Source: Candidatus Omnitrophota bacterium (GTDB lineage: Bacteria > Omnitrophota > Omnitrophia > Omnitrophales > Aquincolibacteriaceae). From it: DNA of 7,964 nucleotides. Position numbers and translations under genes: made by a program. The notes beneath the pieces are model-generated. The model saw only the letters and a list, made by a program, of their open reading frames with translations. It was not told the origin of the DNA and searched no databases. The stretch covers positions 1 to 7,964 of the forward strand of contig JAHFHJ010000062.1 of assembly GCA_023246985.1 (NCBI GenBank), given 5' to 3'. How positions within the stretch are numbered: position 1 is the first letter of the stretch; each line of letters starts with the position of its first letter. Of this stretch, positions 1 through 5,156 are shown in pieces.

Positions 1-52
1 GAGGGAAACAGATTGCCCTCCTCATCCTTGCCTTCTCCCCAAGGGAGAAAGG
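1..52. repeat. Degenerate palindromic intergenic repeat downstream of rplQ
   Basis: The 80 bases after the rplQ stop hold no gene. Positions 31-39 pair with 43-52 (CCTTCTCCC / GGGAGAAAGG, one bulged A, 3-nt loop), and 1-5 (GAGGG) pairs with 16-20 (CCCTC). The whole resembles the C/T-rich then G/A-rich palindromes of the CCCTC-x-CCCT-x-CCTCTCCCC type that I recall as dispersed intergenic repeats in many bacteria. No U-run follows the hairpin on the minus strand, so it is not a canonical intrinsic terminator for the operon. The element may continue past the window edge. Confidence 0.5.
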
Positions 53-80
53 ATTCCCCGCAGAAACTCAAACAGTAAAA

Positions 81-644
81 TTAATATTCGTCGCCCTTAA
101 AGAATTTCCTAAGCTTGCTTAAGAACCCGCCCTTCTTTTCAGAATCCTTTTTCTCGGCCGGCTTCGGCGCTTTGGATTCTTTCCGGGTTTCCGCGGTCTT
201 GAGAGATTCTTTGGCCTGCGGCTTCGCAGACGTCTTGTCCGCGGGTTTTGAGGCCTTCTTTTTCTTGGCTTTTTTGGCGGGCACTTCGAATACCGCCGTC
301 CACTCCAAAAGAGCGATCTGAGCGCCGTCCCCGGCGCGATATCCCAATCGAAGTACGCGGGTATAGCCGCCCGCGCGGTTCTTGAAGAGCGGGGCGATCT
401 GAGTGATCAAAATACGGGCGATCTCGGGATCGCGGACTTGAGAGATCAAAAGCCGCCTGGCGTGAAGCCCGTCCCGCTTGGCGATCGTGATCATCTTTTC
501 CGCGAACTTACCGGCTTCCTTCGCTTTGGCGTGCGTGGTTTCAATGCGCTTCCTCAGGACCAGCGCCCGGAGAAGATTCCGGAGCTTGGCCGTACGGTGC
601 GAGGCGACAATCCCCAATGTCCTTCTGCGGCGTTGATGGCGCAT
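81..644 (-). CDS. rplQ: 50S ribosomal protein L17 with a long charged C-terminal tail
   Basis: L17 belongs to the large subunit and sits near the exit-tunnel side of the ribosome. Residues 1-121 are a complete L17 domain: it opens MRHQRRRRTLG, continues with SHRTAKLRNLLRALVL and the RIETTHAKAKE segment, and ends near GDGAQIALLEW. Bacterial L17 is usually about 115-130 residues; this protein has 187. Residues 122-172 are a Lys/Ala/Pro/Glu-rich, probably disordered stretch. The last residues, GGFLSKLRKFFKGDEY, look like a short basic amphipathic helix. The ATG lies 9 nt after the rpoA stop, and an AAGGA Shine-Dalgarno overlaps that stop (TAAGGATCTCCCATG), so it is probably translationally coupled to rpoA. 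It is the last gene of the block. Confidence 0.97.
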   Translation of the reverse strand: MRHQRRRRTLGIVASHRTAKLRNLLRALVLRKRIETTHAKAKEAGKFAEKMITIAKRDGLHARRLLISQVRDPEIARILITQIAPLFKNRAGGYTRVLRLGYRAGDGAQIALLEWTAVFEVPAKKAKKKKASKPADKTSAKPQAKESLKTAETRKESKAPKPAEKKDSEKKGGFLSKLRKFFKGDEY

Positions 645-653
645 GGGAGATCC

Positions 654-1661
654 TTAGGATTCGCTGGGGGCCGCGGCCTGCGCGCCCTTGGCCGGCAAAC
701 GGTCTTCGATATTCATCCCAAGATGAAGATTCATCGCGACCAAGATCGCGTTGATCTCATTGAGGGATTTTTTTCCGAAGTTCTTGTATTTAAGCATTTG
801 CGCTTCCGTCTTCTGGATGAGATCGCCGATCGTTTTGATGTTGGCGGCCTCGAGACAGTTGGCGCTGCGGACAGAAAGCTCCAGTTCGCTGATCGGCTTA
901 TGGACCACTTCCAGAAATTCCTTGTCCTCAACCTCTTCTTCTTCCTCTTCTTCCGGCAATTCGCCGTAGTTGACGAAGATATCCAGATGCCTTTGGAGAA
1001 TGTTCGACGCGTACAGAAGCGCTTCTTCCGGCCCCATGGCGCCATTCGTCCAGATCTCCAGGATCAAACGGTCATAATCGGTGATCTGCCCGACGCGGGT
1101 GTCTTCCACGAAGAAATTCACCTTGGTGACGGGAGAAAAAATAGAATCCACGGTCACGACGCCGATCGAGGAATCTTCCTGCTTGTTGCGTTCGGCCGGC
1201 ACGTATCCGCGGCCGCGCCCCACTTCCATCTCCATCTTGAATGCCTGGGACTTGCTCAGATTGCAGATCACAAGATCGGGATTCACGATCTCAACGGTCT
1301 CGTCCGCCTGAATATCCCCCGCCTTGACCGGCCCCTGTCTCTTGACGTCGATAGAGATCTTCTTGGGGCCTTTGCCATGGTAGCGAAGAACGATCTTTTT
1401 CACGTTCATCACGATCTGAGCGCCGTCTTCCATCACGCCGCCCAGCGCCGAGAATTCATGCAGCATTCCGTCCACTTTGATGCTTGTCACGGCGGCGCCT
1501 TCGATGGAAGAGATCAACACGCGCCGCAGCGCGTTCCCGATCGTGGTTCCGTAACCCCGCTCGAACGGCTCCGCGATAAATTTGCCGTAATTCGGCGTCA
1601 GCGACCCTTGTTCCGCTTCGAGGCGCTTCGGCATTTCAAATGTTTTCCAACGAATACCCAT
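654..1661 (-). CDS. rpoA: DNA-directed RNA polymerase subunit alpha
   Basis: Alpha dimerises to start RNA polymerase assembly, and its C-terminal domain binds UP-element DNA and activators. From the ATG at 1661 the protein has 335 residues. The N-terminal domain covers about 1-232 and carries the conserved ERGYGTTIGNALRRVL segment (34-49). An acidic linker with seven consecutive Glu (237-243) follows. The C-terminal domain (about 255-322) keeps R265, N268 and C269 in SVRSANCL and G296, K298, S299 and E302 in GKKSLNE, the DNA-binding residues known from E. coli alpha. An in-frame TTG at 1679 would add six residues, but it overlaps the strong GGAGGAG Shine-Dalgarno, so the ATG is the better start. 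A 175-nt hairpin-rich gap precedes the gene. Confidence 0.97.
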   Translation of the reverse strand: MGIRWKTFEMPKRLEAEQGSLTPNYGKFIAEPFERGYGTTIGNALRRVLISSIEGAAVTSIKVDGMLHEFSALGGVMEDGAQIVMNVKKIVLRYHGKGPKKISIDVKRQGPVKAGDIQADETVEIVNPDLVICNLSKSQAFKMEMEVGRGRGYVPAERNKQEDSSIGVVTVDSIFSPVTKVNFFVEDTRVGQITDYDRLILEIWTNGAMGPEEALLYASNILQRHLDIFVNYGELPEEEEEEEVEDKEFLEVVHKPISELELSVRSANCLEAANIKTIGDLIQKTEAQMLKYKNFGKKSLNEINAILVAMNLHLGMNIEDRLPAKGAQAAAPSES

Positions 1662-1671
1662 TTTATTTGTC

Positions 1672-1678
1672 TCCTCCA
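1672..1678 (-). promoter_or_regulatory. Ribosome binding site that fixes the rpoA start
   Basis: The transcript reads GGAGGAG, then ten bases, then ATG at 1661. The strength and spacing favour ATG 1661 over the upstream in-frame TTG at 1679, which abuts this site. Confidence 0.85.
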
Positions 1679-1682
1679 ATGA

Positions 1683-1700
1683 GTCCCGCCGCAGCGGGAC
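1683..1700 (-). promoter_or_regulatory. Perfect 7-bp hairpin with UNCG-type loop just upstream of the rpoA ribosome binding site
   Basis: In the transcript GUCCCGC pairs with GCGGGAC around the loop UGCG. That gives a C(UGCG)G cap, which fits the very stable UNCG tetraloop class. The hairpin ends 4 nt before the GGAGGAG Shine-Dalgarno of rpoA. It could block 3'-to-5' decay, insulate the ribosome binding site, or be a protein target. The structure is plain in the sequence; the role is inference. Confidence 0.65.
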
Positions 1701-1707
1701 GAATTGG

Positions 1708-1805
1708 ACCCCGCGCTCATTTCTGGTCCGCAGGGCCCATTTTTGATTAAACCATCATTACGGTGTCGACTTTTAAAATCATTCCCGCAAAAATGAGTGC
1801 GGGGT
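1708..1805 (-). repeat. Long-range inverted repeat in the rpsD-rpoA gap
   Basis: Arm 1708-1722 (ACCCCGCGCTCATTT) pairs with arm 1791-1805 (AAATGAGTGCGGGGT) at 14 of 15 positions. The exception, 1715 with 1798, is G.U in plus-strand RNA but A.C in the operon transcript. The arms are 68 nt apart. The right arm is also used by the local hairpin 1784-1803, so the two foldings compete. Confidence 0.6.
1784..1803 (-). repeat. Local hairpin in the rpsD-rpoA gap
   Basis: Positions 1784-1789 (CCCGCA) pair perfectly with 1798-1803 (TGCGGG) across an 8-nt loop. On the transcript the stem is followed by AATGATTTT, a poor U-run, so it is not a convincing terminator. Confidence 0.5.
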
Positions 1806-1816
1806 AAATTTCGTCA

Positions 1817-1851
1817 CATTGCTTATGTCGCGCTCCGCGACATAAGCAATG
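1817..1851 (-). repeat. Perfect 16-bp inverted repeat immediately after the rpsD stop
   Basis: CATTGCTTATGTCGCG (1817-1832) and CGCGACATAAGCAATG (1836-1851) are exact reverse complements around a 3-nt loop (CTC on the plus strand). This is the strongest hairpin in the window. It begins 3 nt after the rpsD stop codon in the transcript. It lacks a following U-run (the next bases are TGACGAAATTT), so termination is doubtful. It could be an mRNA 3'-end stabiliser, a protein-binding hairpin, or a copy of a REP-like palindrome. Confidence 0.8.
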
Positions 1852-1854
1852 ACG

Positions 1855-2478
1855 TTATTTAGAATACAACTCCACGATCAACGACTCTTCGACGGGGATC
1901 CCGGCATCCGCCTTGGTGGGAAGTCTCAGGACCTCCCCGGTCAATTTCTCGCGATCGAGCTTCAACCATTCCGGGGGGGTCAGATCCTTCCACTTCTCGA
2001 AACTCGCCTGAACTCGCTTGATCGTCGGCTCTTTCGGCTTCACCCCGATCGTCTGTCCGACTTTGACGATAAAAGAAGCGATATCGACCTTCTTGCCGTC
2101 CACGGTGATATGCCCGTGCCCGACCATCTGACGCGCTTCCCTGCGGGAGGCGGTGAAAAGAAGGCGGAACGCCACGTTGTCCAGGCGGCGCTCCGAAAGC
2201 TGAATGAGCATCTCGCCGGTCACGCCTTTCATCCGGACTGCGCGCCGAAAAAAGACGCGAAACTGGCGTTCGGTGAACCCGTAGATCCTCTTCATTTTCT
2301 GTTTTTCGCGCAGCTGCACGCCGTAGTCCGAAAGCTTTTGGCGCGAAAGGCCGTGTTGACCGGGCGGCTTGCTTAAACGCTTGTCATATTTTTCATCGGT
2401 CGTGCGACGTCCTTTGAGCCCGAGGTTCACGCCCTCGCGACGGTGCAACCGGATGACCGGACCGCGGTATCTTCCCAT
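1855..2478 (-). CDS. rpsD: 30S ribosomal protein S4, cysteine-free (C-) form
   Basis: S4 is a primary 16S rRNA binder that nucleates 30S assembly and contributes to decoding accuracy; in several bacteria it also represses its own operon. The 207 residues match the full family length. The N-terminal domain (about 1-95) has the MGRYRGPVIRLHRREG opening and the LREKQKMKRIYG motif. The S4 RNA-binding domain (about 97-160) contains ERRLDNVAFRL and GHGHITVDGKKV. The zinc-ligand cysteines of C+ S4 proteins are replaced (I9 and H12 stand at the first pair) and no cysteine occurs in the protein. The ATG follows the rpsK stop by 3 nt, with its GAGGAG Shine-Dalgarno inside the last rpsK codons, so coupling to rpsK is likely. 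Confidence 0.97.
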   Translation of the reverse strand: MGRYRGPVIRLHRREGVNLGLKGRRTTDEKYDKRLSKPPGQHGLSRQKLSDYGVQLREKQKMKRIYGFTERQFRVFFRRAVRMKGVTGEMLIQLSERRLDNVAFRLLFTASRREARQMVGHGHITVDGKKVDIASFIVKVGQTIGVKPKEPTIKRVQASFEKWKDLTPPEWLKLDREKLTGEVLRLPTKADAGIPVEESLIVELYSK

Positions 2479-2481
2479 AAA

Positions 2482-2853
2482 TTAAACTCTCCTCTTCTTC
2501 GGCGGACGACAGCCGTTATGCGGCACCGGCGTAATATCATGAATCGCGCTGATCACAAGCCCCGCGGCCTGAAGCGCGCGGATGGCCGATTCACGTCCCG
2601 CTCCGGGCCCCTTGATGTAAACTTCCACTTCTTTCATGCCGTATTCCATGGCTTTTTTGGCGGCCTTCTCGGAAGCCATTTGAGCCGCGAACGGCGTGGA
2701 TTTCTTTGACCCCTTGAAACCGGCCGAACCGGAAGATTCCCAACAGACGGCATTGCCTCCGGCATCCGTGATCGTGATGATCGTGTTATTAAAACTCGCC
2801 GCGATATGCGCCACGCCGCGGACAATGTGCTTGATCTTCTTTTTTTTTGCCAT
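2482..2853 (-). CDS. rpsK: 30S ribosomal protein S11
   Basis: S11 lies on the small-subunit platform and helps shape the mRNA exit and E-site region. The 123 residues are a complete S11. They include ASFNNTIITITDAGGN (19-34), GFKGSKKSTPFAAQ (45-58), KGPGAGRESAIRAL (81-94) and the diagnostic C-terminus ITPVPHNGCRPPKKRRV. The ATG has an AAGGA Shine-Dalgarno six bases upstream. A 123-nt gap separates it from rpsM, which is long for this junction and holds a terminator-like hairpin. Codons 2-5 contain a run of nine A residues on the coding strand, a possible slippage site. Confidence 0.97.
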   Translation of the reverse strand: MAKKKKIKHIVRGVAHIAASFNNTIITITDAGGNAVCWESSGSAGFKGSKKSTPFAAQMASEKAAKKAMEYGMKEVEVYIKGPGAGRESAIRALQAAGLVISAIHDITPVPHNGCRPPKKRRV

Positions 2854-2885
2854 ATGAGGTCCTTATTTTCCCATGAAAGTTTTTT

Positions 2886-2965
2886 AAAACCCGCGGAAGA
2901 GTTTGGGTGCGTTTGCAATGATCAAAAAATAACCCGTCATCAAGATACCATCACCCGCGGTTATT
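2886..2965 (-). terminator. Candidate attenuator between rpsM and rpsK (terminator-like hairpin with competing pairing)
   Basis: In the transcript AAUAACC (2965-2959) pairs perfectly with GGUUAUU (2934-2928), and the stem runs directly into a U-run down to 2924. The 24-nt loop can partly pair inside (GUgAU with AUgAC). The AACC bases can instead join an 8-bp helix: AACCGCGG (2962-2955) with CCGC and GGTT in 2896-2888, with one bulged G. The two foldings exclude each other, as in attenuators. A 7-bp, AU-containing stem is weak for full termination, so I expect partial termination at most. Confidence 0.4.
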
Positions 2966-2976
2966 GGATCTTATCT

Positions 2977-3363
2977 TTACTTAGGCGCGGGCGCCGCTTT
3001 AGCGAGCCCGCCCACGGTTTTGCGTTTGCCTTTGCGCGTGCGCGCGTTCGTATGCGTCCTCTGCCCGCGGCACGGAAGGCCTTTTAAATGCCGGGATCCG
3101 CGATAACAACGGATATCCATGAGCCGTTTGATGTTCTGCTGGATCTCCCGCCGGAGATCCCCCTCAACCTTGAGGGTCCGCTGAATGATCCCCGTGATCA
3201 CGGAAACCTCGGCCTCGGTCAAATCCTTGGCGCGTTTCGCCAAATCGACCTTGGCTTCCAACAAAATCTTCTTTGAAAGCGTCTTCCCGACCCCGTACAG
3301 GTAGGTCAACGCCACATCCACTCGTTTTTCCCTCGGGATATCCACCCCAATAATACGCGGCAT
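2977..3363 (-). CDS. rpsM: 30S ribosomal protein S13
   Basis: S13 sits in the 30S head, contacts the large subunit through intersubunit bridges, and reaches P-site tRNA with its basic tail. The 128 residues start with the family-typical MPRIIGVDIPREKRV. They contain the helix-hairpin-helix segment LTYLYGVGKTLSKKIL (19-34) and the conserved basic region GSRHLKGLPCRGQRTHTNAR. A short Ala/Pro/Lys tail follows TRKGKRKTVGG and makes the protein slightly longer than usual. A GAAAGGA Shine-Dalgarno lies 8-9 nt before the ATG in the 27-nt spacer after rpmJ. It is the last gene of the secY-to-rpsM block. Confidence 0.97.
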   Translation of the reverse strand: MPRIIGVDIPREKRVDVALTYLYGVGKTLSKKILLEAKVDLAKRAKDLTEAEVSVITGIIQRTLKVEGDLRREIQQNIKRLMDIRCYRGSRHLKGLPCRGQRTHTNARTRKGKRKTVGGLAKAAPAPK

Positions 3364-3390
3364 ACTTTAGATCCTTTCGTAAAAGATCAA

Positions 3391-3504
3391 TTAACCTTGT
3401 CGCTGCTTGTGCTTCGGATTGGTGCAAATTACATACACGTAGCCTTTGCGGCGCACGATTTTGCAATCTTCACAGATCCTTCGGACTGAACTTCTGACTT
3501 TCAT
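3391..3504 (-). CDS. rpmJ: 50S ribosomal protein L36, zinc-binding (C+) form
   Basis: L36 is the smallest large-subunit protein. This 37-codon gene begins MKVRSSVRRICEDCKIVRR and ends with NPKHKQRQG. C11, C14, C27 and H32 form the CxxC...CxxxxH zinc knuckle of the C+ family. The ATG is preceded by GAGGTG at good spacing in the 17-nt gap after infA. Its position between infA and rpsM is the standard one. Length and motif match the family exactly. Confidence 0.95.
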   Translation of the reverse strand: MKVRSSVRRICEDCKIVRRKGYVYVICTNPKHKQRQG

Positions 3505-3521
3505 GGCGCCACCTCGGATCG

Positions 3522-3740
3522 CTATTTAACTCGAAAAGTAATTCTTCCACGGGTCAGGTCATAAGGAGAAAGTTCCATCTTCACCTTATCCCCCGGAAGA
3601 ATGCGGATATAATGCATTCTCATCTTGCCGGAGATATGCGCCAACACCTTATGCCCGTTCTCAAGCTCAACGCGGAACATCGCGTTGGGCAAAGGTTCGA
3701 TCACAATACCTTCTACTTCGATCGCGTCTTCTTTCGGCAT
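3522..3740 (-). CDS. infA: Translation initiation factor IF-1
   Basis: IF1 binds the 30S A-site during initiation and cooperates with IF2 and IF3. The 72 residues form a single S1-like OB-fold of standard length. Family segments visible are EVEGIVIEPLPNAMFRVELE (8-27), GHKVLAHISGKMR and the C-terminal SPYDLTRGRITFR. The ATG lies 3 nt after the map stop, with a GAGG Shine-Dalgarno inside the end of map, so translation is probably coupled. The stop is TAG. The map-infA-rpmJ-rpsM order is typical of many bacteria. Confidence 0.97.
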   Translation of the reverse strand: MPKEDAIEVEGIVIEPLPNAMFRVELENGHKVLAHISGKMRMHYIRILPGDKVKMELSPYDLTRGRITFRVK

Positions 3741-3743
3741 ACT

Positions 3744-4499
3744 TCAGGGAACCTCATCACTGGTTAAATTGATAAATCCATTTTCCGTAAAAACAACCGT
3801 ATCTTCGTAGTGACTGGCATTCTTGCGGTCTTGGGTGACTACCGTCCAACCATCCTCCAAAGTTTCCACCGCGTAATGCCCCTCGGTCACCATCGGCTCG
3901 ATCGCGATCGCTAATCCCGGCTCGATCTTCGCGCCGCGCCCCGCCTTGCCGTAATTGGTCACTTGCGGGTCTTCATGGAGCTGGCGGCCGATCCCGTGCC
4001 CCGCATAATCGCGAACCACTTGGAATCCCCGTTCCTCAACATATCGCTGGATCGCTTCCGAAATATCCCCGATCCTCCAACCCGGCTGATAGGCCGCAAG
4101 CGCCGTTTTTAACGACTGTTTCGCGGTATCGATCAATGCCTGCTTTTGAGGATCGTTCGCACCCACTTGCCAGGTTCTTGCCGCGTCGACGTAGAACCCC
4201 TTCCATTTCACACCGATATCAAAACTGACAATATCGCCTTTTTTCAGGCGCCGCGCGCTTGGGATCCCGTGCACAACGGCCTCATTCAATGAAATGCAGG
4301 ACGTCTTCGGAAATCCGCGATATCCTTTGAACGCCGGCTCCCCGCCGTTCTCCCGTATCACTTTTTCTGCCGCGGCATCCAGCGCTTCCGTTGTAAAGCC
4401 CTCGACCCCCAGGGGCTCCACAACCGCGAAAACTTTTTTCAGGATTTCGCCCGCTTCCCGCATCAGCTGAATTTCGCGTTTCGACTTTAGCTCGATCAT
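3744..4499 (-). CDS. map: Methionine aminopeptidase, type I
   Basis: MetAP removes the initiator methionine from nascent proteins. The 251 residues are one pita-bread domain without the N-terminal zinc-finger extension of some homologues. The five metal ligands are present: D94 (SFDIG), D105 (YVDAARTW), H168 (YAGHGIG), E201 (AIEPM) and E232 (SHYEDTVV). The substrate-side H77 (AVVHGIP) and H175 are also present. The N-terminus MIELKSKREIQLMREAGEI is canonical, so the ATG at 4499 is right even though I see no Shine-Dalgarno in the 6-nt spacer or the adjoining end of adk. Translation probably depends on ribosomes finishing adk. Confidence 0.97.
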   Translation of the reverse strand: MIELKSKREIQLMREAGEILKKVFAVVEPLGVEGFTTEALDAAAEKVIRENGGEPAFKGYRGFPKTSCISLNEAVVHGIPSARRLKKGDIVSFDIGVKWKGFYVDAARTWQVGANDPQKQALIDTAKQSLKTALAAYQPGWRIGDISEAIQRYVEERGFQVVRDYAGHGIGRQLHEDPQVTNYGKAGRGAKIEPGLAIAIEPMVTEGHYAVETLEDGWTVVTQDRKNASHYEDTVVFTENGFINLTSDEVP

Positions 4500-4505
4500 G
4501 CGAAA

Positions 4506-5156
4506 TCAGCGGAGCTTTTCAAAGAGCTTTTCCAGAACCTTCTGAACCGACGGGGCCTCGCCCCCGGCCGGCACATCATGCAGCAGCTTCTTTTTACGGT
4601 AAAAATCAATAAGCGGCTTTGTGGACTCGTGATAGACCTTGAGCCGGTGACGGATCGTCTCAGGCTCATCATCCTTGCGGATCACAAGCGGCTGTCCGTG
4701 ACAATCACAGAGACCTTCGACTTTGGTCGGCATGTTGCGCACGTGATAAATTTTTCCCGAAACGGCGCAAAGCCTGCGCCCTGCCAAGCGGTTCACCAGC
4801 ACGACTTCGGAAGCGTTAAAATTCACGACTGCGGCAAGCCGGATCTTTTCTGCCGCAAAAAAATTTTCAAGAGCTTCGGCCTGACCGATCGTCCTTGGAT
4901 ATCCGTCCAGAATAAAACCTTGAGCGCTTTTCAGCCCGCGAATCTCTTCGAACATCATAGTGTTGACCAGGTCATCCGAAACGAGCGCCCCTCGCGCGAT
5001 CACGTCTTTCGCCGCCGCGCCGAGCGGCGTCCCTTCCTTGATATTCCGACGGAGGATATCCCCGGCCGCAAACTGCACGATCCCGTATTTCTCGCAGAGC
5101 ATTTTGGCGTGAGTGCCTTTGCCGGCGCCCGGAGGCCCCAAAAAAACCCAATTCAC
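4506..5156 (-). CDS. adk: Adenylate kinase, long form with a hybrid LID metal site
   Basis: The enzyme interconverts ATP + AMP and 2 ADP. The 216 residues fit the long bacterial form. Visible features are the P-loop GPPGAGKGT (7-15), AMP-site R36, GYPRT with R88, Q92, the LID (about 122-160) starting RLAGRR, and R160, D162, D163 and R171. Zinc-type LIDs have C-x2-C...C-x2-C/D at 130, 133, 150 and 153; here the residues are C130, S133, C150 and H153, with an extra C152. E. coli uses a His/Ser/Asp/Thr network, so this LID mixes both patterns. The usual T31 before GD is Ala. The start is GTG, overlapping the secY stop (GTGA), with an AAAGG Shine-Dalgarno at good spacing. The stop is TGA. Confidence 0.96.
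   Translation of the reverse strand: MNWVFLGPPGAGKGTHAKMLCEKYGIVQFAAGDILRRNIKEGTPLGAAAKDVIARGALVSDDLVNTMMFEEIRGLKSAQGFILDGYPRTIGQAEALENFFAAEKIRLAAVVNFNASEVVLVNRLAGRRLCAVSGKIYHVRNMPTKVEGLCDCHGQPLVIRKDDEPETIRHRLKVYHESTKPLIDFYRKKKLLHDVPAGGEAPSVQKVLEKLFEKLR

Larger units (their letters stand above)
1680..1854 (-). other. Hairpin-rich intergenic region between rpsD and rpoA
   Basis: This 175-nt gap contains no coding sequence. It holds four inverted repeats, annotated separately: 1683-1700, 1708-1722 with 1791-1805, 1784-1803, and 1817-1851. None is followed on the coding strand by a good U-run, and I found no convincing -35/-10 pair for an internal rpoA promoter. It separates the rpsK-rpsD block from the rpoA-rplQ block. 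Confidence 0.7.

Noticed and set aside
1662..1679. Upstream TTG start for rpoA
   Set aside because: It overlaps the GGAGGAG ribosome site that serves the ATG at 1661 and adds residues not typical of alpha subunits.
438..1682. 414-codon plus-strand open frame
   Set aside because: It lies antisense across rplQ and rpoA, has no Shine-Dalgarno, and reads as a low-information His/Arg/Phe-rich shadow of real codons.
1680..1854. Internal promoter for rpoA
   Set aside because: AT-rich patches exist, but no -35/-10 pair with suitable sequence and spacing was found.
2634..2918. 94-codon minus-strand frame starting in the rpsM-rpsK gap
   Set aside because: It needs a TTG start without a Shine-Dalgarno and overlaps most of rpsK in another frame.
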